Of a stretch of DNA of 55,503 nucleotides, positions 44,079 to 53,234 are shown one piece after another. The position numbers were made by a program, and so were the translations under genes. The notes below the pieces were generated by a model that had not been told where the DNA came from, did no database searches, and saw only the letters and a program-made list of their open reading frames with translations. Source of the stretch: Pseudarthrobacter sp. C4D7 (GTDB lineage: Bacteria; Actinomycetota; Actinomycetes; Actinomycetales; Micrococcaceae); NCBI RefSeq assembly GCF_013359725.1, contig NZ_JABFMW010000026.1, forward strand, positions 1-55,503. Direction: 5' to 3'. Position 1 is the first letter of the stretch, and each line of letters begins with the position of its first letter.

Positions 44079-44969
44079 ATGACGGGGAACCTCTACCGGG
44101 GCCAGGCCGGCCTGCCATTTTCCTCCACCCTCCGCGTTTACGAGCCCCTGGAGGCTTTCCCGGAGGATCAACGCCCGGCCATCAAGGCCGCGGGCGCACA
44201 GGCGGTGTCCCGCGCCGCCGTCGAGAACGCTGAACTGCTGGCGTCACTGGGGAGGATCACCCGGGCTGGCGGCGACCCGTTCCCCACCGGCCGCACCGAC
44301 CTGGTGCGCGTCACCACAGCACCGGCCCCGGACAGCGGAGCGGCGGCCGACGGCGCTGACGCCGCCGCTGAACCCGCCCTTCTGTACTGTCCCAGCCAGC
44401 TTGTCCTGCGCGCCGGACTGGCTGCGAATGCCTTGATGGAGGGAATCCACGGCCCCCTCGCCGAGTTGCTGATTCCTGAGGAGCAACGGGACCGCCACCA
44501 GGAGCGCATCGACCTGGTGAAGGCCCGTGACGGCTCCACCCGCGTCCATACCCGGGCGTCAACCTGGGGCATCCCGTTCAGCTGGTTCTCGTTGTTCATG
44601 GAGTCCGACCGCAAGGACGTTGTGGAAGCCGCCGGGCGCATCCTCACGGTCCGCATCTGGGCGCCCATCACCGATGCCCTGGAGCGGGCCCGCTTCGCTG
44701 TGGCCAACCTGGCCCTCGCCGCCCCGGACCTGGACATGCTCGACGACCTGGCGCAGCTGACGGAATGGCTGGAACTGTTCCATGTGAATTCCATGGTGGA
44801 GCTGGACTACGGTGCCGTGGCGGACAAGGTGTACCCGGATGAGTCCCCCCTGGACATCAGGCTGGGCATCGAATGCCTGGCAGAGGGTGACATGACCGGC
44901 GCTGCTGCCGCCTACCGGCGGCTGGCCTCGCGGTGGATTCCCATCCGGCAGCTGGCACGCGCGTCGTAA
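44079..44969 (+). CDS. Conserved actinobacterial protein, function unknown (DUF8083-like)
   Basis: A 296-residue soluble protein. The ATG at 44079 has AAGGAG 6 nt upstream; it lies 34 bp after xthA and may share its transcript. Recognisable stretches are LPFSSTLRVYEPLEAFPEDQ, ALLYCPSQLVLRAGLAANAL, RASTWGIPFSWFSLFMESDR and DESPLDIRLGIECLAEGDMT. Close relatives are common in Arthrobacter-type genomes without an assigned role; the DUF name is from memory and less sure. No catalytic motif stands out. It ends 12 bp from the convergent LacI gene. Confidence 0.75.
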   Translation: MTGNLYRGQAGLPFSSTLRVYEPLEAFPEDQRPAIKAAGAQAVSRAAVENAELLASLGRITRAGGDPFPTGRTDLVRVTTAPAPDSGAAADGADAAAEPALLYCPSQLVLRAGLAANALMEGIHGPLAELLIPEEQRDRHQERIDLVKARDGSTRVHTRASTWGIPFSWFSLFMESDRKDVVEAAGRILTVRIWAPITDALERARFAVANLALAAPDLDMLDDLAQLTEWLELFHVNSMVELDYGAVADKVYPDESPLDIRLGIECLAEGDMTGAAAAYRRLASRWIPIRQLARAS

Positions 44970-44981
44970 GAGCCGCGCGTC

Positions 44982-46037
44982 CTACCGGCTTTGAGGCGGC
45001 GCGGTGGTGCGCCGGATGATCAGTTCATGGGGAGCTACGGCGGAGCGGACGGCACCTTCCTGGCCGTCCAATTCGTCCAGCAGCATTTTGGTGGCAAGTT
45101 CCGCCTGCTCGTCCGGGCGTTGGCCCACCGTGGTCAGGCCTACGGCATCGGCGAAGTCGTGGTTGTCGATCCCCACCACGGACAGGTCGCCGGGAACGCT
45201 CACGCCCAAGCGGTTCGCTTCGAAAATGACGCCCATGGCCATTTCATCCGAGGCGCAGAAGATCGCCGTGGGTTTCCTGCCGGGGCGGGCCCACAGCCGG
45301 CGCAAAGCTGCCTGGCCGCTGCGTACGGTGAAGTCTCCCCACTCATCCCACTCCGGCCGCGTGGACAGGCCGGCCGCTGTCATGACGTCCTTGAATGCCA
45401 GGATGCGGACCCGGGGGACGTCGAAGTTCAGGTCGGTCTCGTCGTCTCCATGGAGGAGGGCGATGTCCCGGTGGCCAAGGTCGATCAGGTGCTGCACCGC
45501 GGTGGAGGCGGCCGCATAATCGTCGATGCCGATGTAGTGGCACTCCTCCACATGGCCTCCCACCACAATCAGCGGGATGTCGATCTTTTGCAGGTGCTCG
45601 ATCTCTTCGTGGCTCAACGCCATGCACAGCACCAGCAGGGCATCGATTTGTTTGTAGACCATGGTCTTGCTGAAAAGCCGTTCACGGTTGCTGCCATGGC
45701 CGCCCAGGTTGAACAGCGAAAGGTTATAGTGGCGGGCGTGCAGCTCCCGGTCAGCGCCCTCGATGGCCTTCGAGAAGAACCACCGGCTGACGAACGGGGC
45801 CAGGACCCCAATGGTTTTGGTACGGCCCGTGGCGAGGCCGGAGGCGGAGGACGATGCCACGTAGCCCAGGTTGCCGGCGACCTCCAGGATCTTCTCCCTA
45901 GTGGCCGGCGAAACCCTCGGCAGTCCGCGGACTGCGCGGGAGACGGTGGCTGTTGAGACTCCGGCGGCCGCCGCCACGTCCTCGATGCTGACGCCGTTAT
46001 GGCCGCCCCGTTGGGACCTTTCCGTTGTCCGTGCCAC
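44982..46037 (-). CDS. LacI family transcriptional regulator
   Basis: A 351-residue repressor. The helix-turn-helix is VSIEDVAAAAGVSTATVSRA, then VRGLPRVSPATREKILEVAG, followed by a hinge and a periplasmic-binding-like sensor domain (IGVLAPFVSRWFFSKAIEGA, CASDEMAMGVIFEANRLGVS, SVVGIDNHDFADAVGLTTVG). The GTG start follows GAGGGAG. It lies downstream of the sugar ABC transporter genes in the same direction. A LacI-type operator between that operon and the alpha-glucosidase gene is its probable target, with an alpha-glucoside as inducer. Confidence 0.93.
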   Translation of the reverse strand: MARTTERSQRGGHNGVSIEDVAAAAGVSTATVSRAVRGLPRVSPATREKILEVAGNLGYVASSSASGLATGRTKTIGVLAPFVSRWFFSKAIEGADRELHARHYNLSLFNLGGHGSNRERLFSKTMVYKQIDALLVLCMALSHEEIEHLQKIDIPLIVVGGHVEECHYIGIDDYAAASTAVQHLIDLGHRDIALLHGDDETDLNFDVPRVRILAFKDVMTAAGLSTRPEWDEWGDFTVRSGQAALRRLWARPGRKPTAIFCASDEMAMGVIFEANRLGVSVPGDLSVVGIDNHDFADAVGLTTVGQRPDEQAELATKMLLDELDGQEGAVRSAVAPHELIIRRTTAPPQSR

Positions 46038-46143
46038 CGCGCTCCCTCAATAGCTCCTGTGCGGCATATAGCCGTCCGGCCCCGCGCTTACCCGGCCCTG
46101 CATTTTCCCATTCAACGGGCAGGCAGTAATAACCGGGCCTCTC

Positions 46144-46392
46144 CTACCTGCGGGCGGGCAGTTTCCGGCGCAGCCGCACCATGCCATACAGGGCCAGCAG
46201 GGTTGCCAGCAGGCCCAGCGCCCATCCAAGGGCAGGCTGTGCCGTCACTTCCATCCACACGGTGACCACCAGGAGGACCAGTGCCCAGAAGGCGAGGAAG
46301 CCAATGATGATGTCGAAGTCCTCGCCCGAGCGGACCAACCGGCTGCGGTTTCCCGCCCCCGGAGTTTGGGGGCGGGAACCGTTATCCGTCAC
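46144..46392 (-). CDS. Small two-span membrane protein in the sugar ABC operon
   Basis: An 82-residue protein with a polar N-terminus, two hydrophobic helices (IIIGFLAFWALVLLVVTVWM and ALGWALGLLATLLALYGMVR) and a basic end (RLRRKLPARR). I do not recognise a family. The GTG start overlaps the stop of the permease gene by 4 bp, so it is translated with the transporter and may be an accessory subunit. Confidence 0.75.
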   Translation of the reverse strand: MTDNGSRPQTPGAGNRSRLVRSGEDFDIIIGFLAFWALVLLVVTVWMEVTAQPALGWALGLLATLLALYGMVRLRRKLPARR

Positions 46393-47288
46393 TTGACTGC
46401 ACCTGCCGTGAGGCCGGCGACAATCTTGCGCTGGAAGACCAGCACCAGGATCACCAGCGGAATGGTGACGATGGTGCCCGCGGCCATGATGGCCGTGTAC
46501 GGGATCTGGTTGGGCTGTGCACCGGCGAAGTTGGCGATAGCCACCGTCACCGGCTGGGTTGCGTCGCTGGACAGCTGGCTGGCAATGAGGAACTCATTCC
46601 ACGAGGAAATGAACGCCAGGATTGCCGTGGTGAAGATTGCCGGTGCGGCCAGGGGCATGATGACCTTGCGGAAGGCCTGGCCCTGGGTGCAGCCGTCCAC
46701 GCGGGCCGACTCCTCGAGCTCCCACGGCATTTCCCGGAAGAACGAGGTCATGGTGTAGACCGTCAGCGGGAGCACGAAGGAGATGTTCGGGATGATCAGC
46801 GCCTGGTACGTGCCCATCCAGCCAATGTTGGTGAACAGCTGGAACAGCGGCGTGATCAGGGCAACGCCCGGGAACATGGACGCTCCCAGGATGAAGCCGA
46901 GCACCAGGTACTTGCCCCGGAAGTTCAGCCGGGCCAGGGCGTACGCGGCAAATACACCGATCAGCAGCGAGATGGCCGTGACCACCACGCCGATGAACAC
47001 GCTGTTCAGCAGCGCCTGGCCGAACCGGTTGCCGAAGGACGTATCAAAAGCGGTGTTGAAGTTGTCCAGGGTGACATGCGTGGGGAGGATGGACGTGTCG
47101 TAGGTGAAGCCGACCTCACGGAACGCCGTGACCACCATCCAGTACGCCGGCGCCAGGCACCAGAGCAGGATGATCGCGGCGCTGAGGTAGGTACGCCCCT
47201 GCGCCCACTTTTCCCGGTTCTGGGCGGCCCTGCGGCCCTTGTCCTGCCGGGCGCGCAGCGCCGAGGCGTCTGCTGTTGCCGTGGTCAT
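46389..47288 (-). CDS. Sugar ABC transporter permease (MalG type)
   Basis: A 299-residue inner-membrane permease with six predicted spans. The cytoplasmic EAA loop that docks the ATPase is ELEESARVDGCTQGQAFRKV, with the family end IMPLAAPAIFTTAILAFISS. The N-terminal part has a charged tail before the first helix LSAAIILLWCLAPAYWMVVT. It pairs with the MalF-type permease upstream (ATGA overlap). No ATPase gene is in the operon, so a shared MsiK-type ATPase encoded elsewhere is likely, as is common in actinobacteria. Confidence 0.93.
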   Translation of the reverse strand: MTTATADASALRARQDKGRRAAQNREKWAQGRTYLSAAIILLWCLAPAYWMVVTAFREVGFTYDTSILPTHVTLDNFNTAFDTSFGNRFGQALLNSVFIGVVVTAISLLIGVFAAYALARLNFRGKYLVLGFILGASMFPGVALITPLFQLFTNIGWMGTYQALIIPNISFVLPLTVYTMTSFFREMPWELEESARVDGCTQGQAFRKVIMPLAAPAIFTTAILAFISSWNEFLIASQLSSDATQPVTVAIANFAGAQPNQIPYTAIMAAGTIVTIPLVILVLVFQRKIVAGLTAGAVK

Positions 47289-48322
47289 TTCTTCCCCTTT
47301 CCTGTGGCGCCGCTCTGCTCAACCACGTTTGCCCCGAGGAAGCGGACAAAGATGAAGGCGACGAGGAAGATGATGATGAAGGTGATGGTGGACAGTGCGG
47401 CCGCCGAGTTGAAGCCTTGCCTGATCTGGTTGATCACCAGGATGGACAAGGTGGTGGTGTTGTTGGCACCGCCGGTGAGGATGTACGGCAGGTCGAACAT
47501 GCGCAGCGCATCGAGGGTACGGAACAGGACCGCCACCATGAGCGCCGGCTTGACCAGCGGCAGGGTGATCAGCCGGAACCGCTGCCAGGCGGTGGCGCCG
47601 TCCACCTTGGCTGCTTCATAGACTTCGGCCGGGATCATCTGCAGGCCGGCAAGGATCAGCAACGCCATGAACGGCGTGGTTTTCCAGACGTCCGCAATGA
47701 TCACGGCCCACTTGGCCGGCCATTGGCTGCCCGTCCACAGGATGGTGGTGTTGAACAGCTTGTTGGCAATGCCTTCGAAAGCGAAGATGAAGAACCACAG
47801 CTTGGCCGTCACAGCGGTGGGGATGGCCCACGGCACCAGTACGGCGGCCCGGACCAGGCTGCGTCCGCGGAACGTCCGCGCCATGATCATGGCCATCCAG
47901 AAGCCAAGGACGGTCTCCAGGGCCACCGTCACCACGGTGAAGAAGAACGTGGTGGCCGTGGCGGACCAGAACTGGCCGCCCAGCGTGCCCGGCGGGCAGG
48001 CAACGGTTCCGCCGCCTGGCGCCGAACACTGCTGCGCCAGCCAGTTTACGTAGTTCTGGATGCCGGCGGAGCCGCCCTGGGTGAAGAGTCCAGTGGCCGG
48101 ATCCAGGCCGGCGTCCTTCTGGAACGACATGACAATGGCACTGATGATCGGGTAAACGATCACGATACCCAGCGCAATGACGGTGGGGGCCAGCAACCAG
48201 GCTGCCCATCGCCCCTGGGTTGCAATCCTGTTGTCCTCCCCCACACCCTTCGGTGGGTGGTGGACGGGGCTACCGCCCGACGCCGGCGACTTGACCGGCG
48301 TCGGGTTTAGTTCGGTCGACAT
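47285..48322 (-). CDS. Sugar ABC transporter permease (MalF type)
   Basis: A 345-residue permease from the ATG at 48322; an open frame to 48373 lies over the end of the binding-protein gene. Spans begin at AAWLLAPTVIALGIVIVYPI. The EAA loop is EVYEAAKVDGATAWQRFRLI. A roughly 60-residue insertion between the first two helices includes two cysteines (QQCSAPGGGTVACPPG). It starts 7 bp after the binding-protein gene and overlaps the MalG-type gene. Confidence 0.92.
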   Translation of the reverse strand: MSTELNPTPVKSPASGGSPVHHPPKGVGEDNRIATQGRWAAWLLAPTVIALGIVIVYPIISAIVMSFQKDAGLDPATGLFTQGGSAGIQNYVNWLAQQCSAPGGGTVACPPGTLGGQFWSATATTFFFTVVTVALETVLGFWMAMIMARTFRGRSLVRAAVLVPWAIPTAVTAKLWFFIFAFEGIANKLFNTTILWTGSQWPAKWAVIIADVWKTTPFMALLILAGLQMIPAEVYEAAKVDGATAWQRFRLITLPLVKPALMVAVLFRTLDALRMFDLPYILTGGANNTTTLSILVINQIRQGFNSAAALSTITFIIIFLVAFIFVRFLGANVVEQSGATGKGKK

Positions 48323-48329
48323 GGTAGTC

Positions 48330-49619
48330 CTACGATCCTGCACCAGCGGATTCGATGGACTTCTGCATATCACTCAGCGCGCTTTCCACTGACTTTTCTC
48401 CCTTGATGGCAGGGTATGCGTTGTCCTGGATAGCCTTGGTCACAGCCGGGTAGAACGGCGTCACGGGACGCGGCACGGCGTTCTCAATGGAGGTCTTCAG
48501 GACCGGCAGGTACGGCAGCTTGGCAACGAGCTCCTGGTCCTCGTACAGGGAACCAAGCACCGGGGCCAGCGAGCCCTGGGTGGCGTAGAACTTCTCGGTC
48601 TCCGCAGAGGTCATGAACTTCATGAAGTCCAGCGCAGTGGCCTTGTTCTTGGAGTAGACGCTGACGGCGAGGTTGTGGCCGCCAAGCGAGGAGGCGCCGG
48701 GGCCATCCTTGCCCGGGAGGGCAGCCAGTCCGGTCTTGTCCTTCACGGCGGATGAGCCTTCAGTGGTGATCAGGTTGAAGGCGTAGGGCCAGTTGCGCAG
48801 GAACATGAGCTTGCCGCTCTGGAACGCCTGGCGGCTGTCCTCTTCCTTGTAGGTGATGGCTTCCTTGGGGATGTTGCCGTCCGCGTAGGCCTTCGCCAGG
48901 TTCTCCAGGCCGGCCTTGGCCTCCGGGGTGTTCAGGTCGGGCTTGCCATCCTTGTTGAGGACCGAGCCGCCTGCCGAGTTGATGGCCTCGGAGGCGTTGA
49001 CCGTCAGGCCCTCGTATTTGCTGAACTGGCCGGCGTAGCAGCCAATATTGTTCTCCTTGGCGATGGAGCACATGCCCATCATCTCGTCCCAGGTCTTGGG
49101 CGGCGTGGGAACCAGGTCCTTGCGGTAGTACAGGATGCCGCCGTCAGAGGTCTGCGGAGCCGCGTACAGGGTGCCCTTGTAGGTGGCACTGTCAACGGTG
49201 GGCTTGAGCATGGCGCTGGTGTCGATCGCCATCTTGTCCTTCAGCGGCTGCAGCCAGCCCTTGGCCGCGAACTCCGCGGTCCAGACAACGTCCACGTCCA
49301 CGACGTCGTAGTCGGACTGCTTGGCCTGGAAATGCTGGACGATGTCATCGTGCTGCTGGTCAGCCTGGTCGGTCTGTTCCTTGAAGGTGACCTTTTCGTT
49401 CGGGTGGGCGGCGTTCCACTTGTCGACCAGGGGGCGGACGACGTTGCTGTTGTCCTTGCCCTGTACGTACGTGATGGGGCCGCGGCCGTCGAGGTTGGCG
49501 TCAGCGTCGCTGCCTCCACCACCCGTGGTCCCCCCTCCACCTCCGCCGCCGCAGGCGGACAATGTAAGGGCCAGAATGCCGGCCGTGGCAGCCGGAAGCA
49601 AAAATCTCGGGGTTTTCAT
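48330..49619 (-). CDS. Extracellular sugar-binding lipoprotein of the ABC transporter
   Basis: A 429-residue solute-binding protein. The signal ends in the lipobox LTLSAC, followed by a poly-glycine tether (GGGGGGGTTGGGG). Family features are DKWNAAHPNEKVTFKEQTDQ, VVDVDVVWTAEFAAKGWLQP, GGILYYRKDLVPTPPKTWDE and FLRNWPYAFNL. It should deliver an alpha-glucoside (maltose, trehalose or similar) to the MalF/MalG pair; the sugar is inferred from the divergent alpha-glucosidase gene. It is the first gene of the operon. Confidence 0.93.
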   Translation of the reverse strand: MKTPRFLLPAATAGILALTLSACGGGGGGGTTGGGGSDADANLDGRGPITYVQGKDNSNVVRPLVDKWNAAHPNEKVTFKEQTDQADQQHDDIVQHFQAKQSDYDVVDVDVVWTAEFAAKGWLQPLKDKMAIDTSAMLKPTVDSATYKGTLYAAPQTSDGGILYYRKDLVPTPPKTWDEMMGMCSIAKENNIGCYAGQFSKYEGLTVNASEAINSAGGSVLNKDGKPDLNTPEAKAGLENLAKAYADGNIPKEAITYKEEDSRQAFQSGKLMFLRNWPYAFNLITTEGSSAVKDKTGLAALPGKDGPGASSLGGHNLAVSVYSKNKATALDFMKFMTSAETEKFYATQGSLAPVLGSLYEDQELVAKLPYLPVLKTSIENAVPRPVTPFYPAVTKAIQDNAYPAIKGEKSVESALSDMQKSIESAGAGS

Positions 49620-49719
49620 TAGCTTGAAGCTCCTCGCTGAGTGACAAGTAAGTCGACAGTGCGCTTGCTAGGTGAGGTTGATGTGGTGACCATCACACTA
49701 GTAAGGTTGCTGTCTGCAA

Positions 49720-49733
49720 TGCAAGCGTTTACA
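49720..49733. promoter_or_regulatory. LacI-family operator between transporter and alpha-glucosidase
   Basis: TGCAAGCGTTTACA fits the LacI/CcpA-type pattern with a central CG (TGnAAnCGnTTnCA). It lies 26 bp before the glucosidase ATG and about 100 bp from the divergent transporter gene, so one site could repress both. A weaker GCAAGCG-containing site is at 49660-49672 on the other strand. Confidence 0.7.
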
Positions 49734-49759
49734 TCAAAAAGTTATCAGAGGGGAACCAA

Positions 49760-51568
49760 ATGCCCGAGCCGTCCGTTCCCGTCCCGCCGCCAGCCCCCTC
49801 CGCATGGTGGGCCGACGCCGTTGTCTACCAGATCTACCCCCGCTCCTTTGCAGATGGAAACGGCGACGGAATGGGCGACCTCAGTGGTGTAACGGCAAGG
49901 CTTCCCTACCTTGAAACCCTGGGCGTGGACGCCATCTGGCTGTCCCCCTTCTACAAGTCGCCGCAGGCAGACGGCGGTTATGACGTGGCGGACTACCGCC
50001 AGGTGGATTCCCTGTTCGGTTCCCTGGCCGACTTCGACACGATGTTGCAGGAAGCTCACCGCCGGGGCCTGAAAGTCATCGTGGACCTGGTTCCCAACCA
50101 CACTTCAGATGAGCATGAGTGGTTCCGGGAAGCGCTGGCGGCAGCCCCCGGGAGCCCGGAACGGGACCGCTATGTCTTCAGGGACGGCAAGGATGATGTA
50201 CCGGGATCCGGCGACGGCCGGATCGCTCCCAACAACTGGAAATCCATCTTCGGCGGCCCGGCCTGGAGCCGCGTGACCGAATCCGACGGGAGACCGGGCC
50301 AGTGGTACCTCCATCTCTTTGACACCCGGCAGCCGGACCTGAACTGGGACAACCCGGATGTCCGGGAGGAGATGCGCTCCGTGCTGCGCTTCTGGCTGGA
50401 CCGCGGCGCAGACGGCTTCCGGGTGGACGTTGCCCACGGCCTGGTGAAACAGCCAGGCCTGCCGGACTGGGAGGGCGTGGCCGCCATGGTGGAGGGGACC
50501 TCGGCTCCGCACCTGGAGAGCCACCTGCCCGGAGACGCACCCGGCGCCCATACCGATGCCGAGGAACCCCACAGGGCAGTGTCGCCCATGTATCCGCCGT
50601 CGCCCTTCTTCGACCAGGACGGGGTCCACGAAATCTACCGGGACTGGAACCGGGTCCTGGCCGAATACGGTGGGGACCGCATGATGGTGGCCGAGGCGTG
50701 GGTGGAGCCGGCAGAGCGACTGGCACGCTACATCCGGCCCGACGAAATGCAGCAGGCATTCAACTTCGATTTCCTGCTGGCGGGGTGGGACGCAGAGCGC
50801 ATGGCTGATGCCATCGACGCGTCCCTGGCCGCGGCGGCTTCAGTAGGGGCACCATGTACATGGGTGCTCAGCAACCACGACACTGTGCGCCACAGCACCC
50901 GGTTTGGGCTCACGGATCCCACCTCATTCCCCAAAGGCCTCGGCCCTGCCGACGAACAGCCGGACGCAGCCCTGGGCCTGGCGCGGGCACGGGCCGCCAC
51001 ATTGGTTGCACTGGCGCTGCCTGGCTCCGCCTACGTCTACCAGGGCGAGGAACTGGGGCTACCCGAGCACACGGCGCTTCCCGATTCCGCCAGGCAGGAC
51101 CCAACGTTCTTCCGGACGCATGGTGCCGAGATCGGGCGTGACGGATGCCGGGTTCCGCTGCCCTGGGCCCAGGACCAGCCCGGCTATGGGTTCTCCGGCG
51201 GGTTGTCCACACAGGCAAGCGCACCCTGGCTCCCCCAGCCGGAAAGCTTTGGCCCTTTGGCGGTTGACCAGCAGGACGACGAAGAAGGCTCCACCCTTGA
51301 GCTGTACCGGGCAGCCATTGCCTTCCGGGCAGCGCAGGGACTGGGCAGCGGCGGCGTGGAATGGACTGAGGAACACGCACCGGACAGCGGACTGCTGGCC
51401 TTCCGGAACGGGGAGGTGGTGGTTTTATCCAATATGGGATTTGCGTCCGCTCCGGTGCCCGAGGGCTATGTCGTGGTGCTGTCCAGTTGTCCCGAACCGG
51501 CCGGCGACTGGGCCGGCATGAGGGAAGTCCCGGTGGACAGCACGGTGTACCTTATGGCCGGCCGGTAG
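49760..51568 (+). CDS. GH13 alpha-glucosidase
   Basis: A 602-residue cytoplasmic glycoside hydrolase of family 13. Conserved regions: I VIVDLVPNHTSDEH, II GADGFRVDVAHG with nucleophile D222, III MMVAEAWVEP with acid E312, and IV VLSNHDTVRH with transition-state D374. The start MPEPSVP...WWADAVVYQIYPRSFADG is typical of oligo-1,6-glucosidase and alpha-glucosidase subfamilies. It should hydrolyse imported maltose, isomaltose, sucrose or trehalose-like sugars. It is divergent from the ABC operon and under the same LacI operator. Confidence 0.94.
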   Translation: MPEPSVPVPPPAPSAWWADAVVYQIYPRSFADGNGDGMGDLSGVTARLPYLETLGVDAIWLSPFYKSPQADGGYDVADYRQVDSLFGSLADFDTMLQEAHRRGLKVIVDLVPNHTSDEHEWFREALAAAPGSPERDRYVFRDGKDDVPGSGDGRIAPNNWKSIFGGPAWSRVTESDGRPGQWYLHLFDTRQPDLNWDNPDVREEMRSVLRFWLDRGADGFRVDVAHGLVKQPGLPDWEGVAAMVEGTSAPHLESHLPGDAPGAHTDAEEPHRAVSPMYPPSPFFDQDGVHEIYRDWNRVLAEYGGDRMMVAEAWVEPAERLARYIRPDEMQQAFNFDFLLAGWDAERMADAIDASLAAAASVGAPCTWVLSNHDTVRHSTRFGLTDPTSFPKGLGPADEQPDAALGLARARAATLVALALPGSAYVYQGEELGLPEHTALPDSARQDPTFFRTHGAEIGRDGCRVPLPWAQDQPGYGFSGGLSTQASAPWLPQPESFGPLAVDQQDDEEGSTLELYRAAIAFRAAQGLGSGGVEWTEEHAPDSGLLAFRNGEVVVLSNMGFASAPVPEGYVVVLSSCPEPAGDWAGMREVPVDSTVYLMAGR

Positions 51569-51574
51569 CCACAG

Positions 51575-51604
51575 GGAAACAGGTTTCACAACCTCCCGGT
51601 TTCC
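51575..51604. terminator. Terminator between alpha-glucosidase and the Asp23 operon
   Basis: An outer GGAAAC/GTTTCC stem (51575-51580 with 51599-51604) holds an inner AGGTT-TCAC-AACCT hairpin. It lies just before the end of the convergent amaP-like gene. The U-tract is poor. Confidence 0.5.
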
Positions 51605-51610
51605 GGCAGG

Positions 51611-52222
51611 TCAGCGGACGCGCTCAGCCCGGCTGAAGCGCGTCCGCGCCCCGGCACCAATGTGGATGAGGACGGGAATCTCCCTGCCCACCACCGACTC
51701 CAGGGCATCCAGAAGCCCGGAGACCTCAGCCGCGAGCAGGTGTGGGGCCACCCCGGGGCGTGGCAGGAGCCGGACCTTCAACGCCGGGGAACCTTTCACC
51801 TCGTAAGTGGTGACGGTGGCGCCGGCCAGGTCGGGCCGCCCCTCAAGCGCCTGCCGGAGGGCGTGTTCGGCGACCCCTCCGCCGATCCGGACGTCCCCGG
51901 GGATCGTTCCCGGATCATATTCGGAGGCCACCAGGTTTGACCGGCCTTTCCCCTGCTGGGCGATCCACGCAACCATGAGGCCCATCAGTGCCAGCAGGGT
52001 CACCGCCACAACAATCCAGAGCCAGCTTTCCGGCCGCCCCGGGAACCGGGTGGAATCGAACAGCCGGCTGGCAGCATCCCAGGCCCCGGCGGACCAGGAT
52101 CGCCACCACGGGCCAACGGAAGGAACGGCTGCCACCAGCACCAGGAGCAGCCCGGTGCCCAGCAGGATCAGGCCCAGAACGGTGAGCAGGACACGGTTCA
52201 GCAGTGCCGGAGTGCTGTTCAC
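51611..52222 (-). CDS. amaP: AmaP-like alkaline shock membrane anchor protein
   Basis: A 203-residue membrane protein with two N-terminal helices (LLTVLGLILLGTGLLLVLVA and LWIVVAVTLLALMGLMVAWI) that form a hairpin, and a C-terminal Asp23-like soluble domain (VRIGGGVAEHALRQALEGRP, then TVTTYEVKGSPALKVRL). AmaP anchors Asp23 to the membrane in Staphylococcus. It is the last of five overlapping genes, all with 4-bp overlaps. Confidence 0.82.
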   Translation of the reverse strand: MNSTPALLNRVLLTVLGLILLGTGLLLVLVAAVPSVGPWWRSWSAGAWDAASRLFDSTRFPGRPESWLWIVVAVTLLALMGLMVAWIAQQGKGRSNLVASEYDPGTIPGDVRIGGGVAEHALRQALEGRPDLAGATVTTYEVKGSPALKVRLLPRPGVAPHLLAAEVSGLLDALESVVGREIPVLIHIGAGARTRFSRAERVR

Positions 52223-52857
52223 GCTCCGATCACCCCCGACTGCGTGACGTTCACGCGCGGAACGGGTGCCGGCTCCAGCAGCATCTGCTCCAGCTCGTCC
52301 CGCACAGCCTCAAGGACGCGGTCCGGGTCAACGGGCACCCCGGAGGTAGGCCGGACGTTGACCTGCACCTGCCGCTGGGAAACCACCACCATGACCTGGT
52401 CTGGCGTGACGTTGGCGGCCAGCCGGGCGCGGCGGGCAAGCGAGGACGCGATCACCTCGTCATCCACCACCACAGCCGGGAGTTGCTCCCCCGGTGTGCC
52501 GCCAAGGAGATGGCGCGCACGCTTTCCCGGCAGAATCCCGTTGAGCAGGAAGACCAGCCCCAGCATGGCCAGCACGGCTCCGATAGCCGTCAGCAGGAGC
52601 GGCGGTATCCCCGCGGGCAGGTCCACGATGCGCTGGGCGGCCACCTGCGGCTCGATCAGCCACGCCGGTTGCCCCACGGCATGGACGCCGGATTCGAGGA
52701 CGCCGTAGCCGGCCAGCAGCAGCACCAGGACGGCTGCCGCAACCGATACCACGGCCCGGGAGGAATGGGTCTCCCGGTAGACCACCCTGCGCATGTCCGG
52801 GCCGTTGCTTCTCCGGGACCCGGTAGTGGCCCGCCGGCTCTCCACGCTGCTGCTCAC
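52219..52857 (-). CDS. Asp23-operon membrane protein (DUF6286-like)
   Basis: A 212-residue protein from the GTG at 52857, which overlaps the preceding gene by 4 bp; the open frame upstream to 52983 is not used. A charged N-terminus is followed by two helices (AVVSVAAAVLVLLLAGYGVL and LTAIGAVLAMLGLVFLLNGI) and a C-terminal domain (VVVDDEVIASSLARRARLAA, then VMVVVSQRQVQVNVRPTSG) that resembles a degenerate Asp23 fold. This gene is regularly found in actinobacterial Asp23 clusters. Likely part of an envelope-stress complex. Confidence 0.8.
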   Translation of the reverse strand: MSSSVESRRATTGSRRSNGPDMRRVVYRETHSSRAVVSVAAAVLVLLLAGYGVLESGVHAVGQPAWLIEPQVAAQRIVDLPAGIPPLLLTAIGAVLAMLGLVFLLNGILPGKRARHLLGGTPGEQLPAVVVDDEVIASSLARRARLAANVTPDQVMVVVSQRQVQVNVRPTSGVPVDPDRVLEAVRDELEQMLLEPAPVPRVNVTQSGVIGA

Positions 52858-53234
52858 CGCACCCGCCCTCCTGTATTGATCTTCGCTCCGCTCACCCGGA
52901 TGTCCACCCGGCTCAACTGCGAGCCGCTCAGTTCTGAAACCCGCGCCAGGATGCGCTCCTTGGCCCGCACTGTGCGGTCCCAAATCGATCCGCCGGCCGC
53001 ATCGACGCGCGCGGGATCCAACACCACGGCCTGCAGTGGCGGAATGCTGATGGGGGCGACGAGGGACAAGGCCAGCAGGCCGTCGTCGTCCGTCCAGTCC
53101 GCGCGCACGTCCTGGGCGTCGATGCCCAGCGCTTCCGCCGCAGCCGCCTTGGCGAGGCTGGTCAAGGCCTGGGTGCTGATCCGGTTATGGCCGCTGAGCG
53201 CCTGCCCACGCACAACGGGCGCGGGCGAGTTCAT
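52854..53234 (-). CDS. Asp23-like small protein of the envelope-stress operon
   Basis: A 126-residue soluble protein from the ATG at 53234. It begins MNSPAPVVRGQALSGHNRIS and continues TQALTSLAKAAAAEALGID, then LLALSLVAPISIPPL, a divergent Asp23/Gls24-type half. The frame upstream is not coding. It overlaps the DUF2273 gene before and the DUF6286-like gene after by 4 bp each. Function unknown; context says envelope stress. Confidence 0.75.
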   Translation of the reverse strand: MNSPAPVVRGQALSGHNRISTQALTSLAKAAAAEALGIDAQDVRADWTDDDGLLALSLVAPISIPPLQAVVLDPARVDAAGGSIWDRTVRAKERILARVSELSGSQLSRVDIRVSGAKINTGGRVR

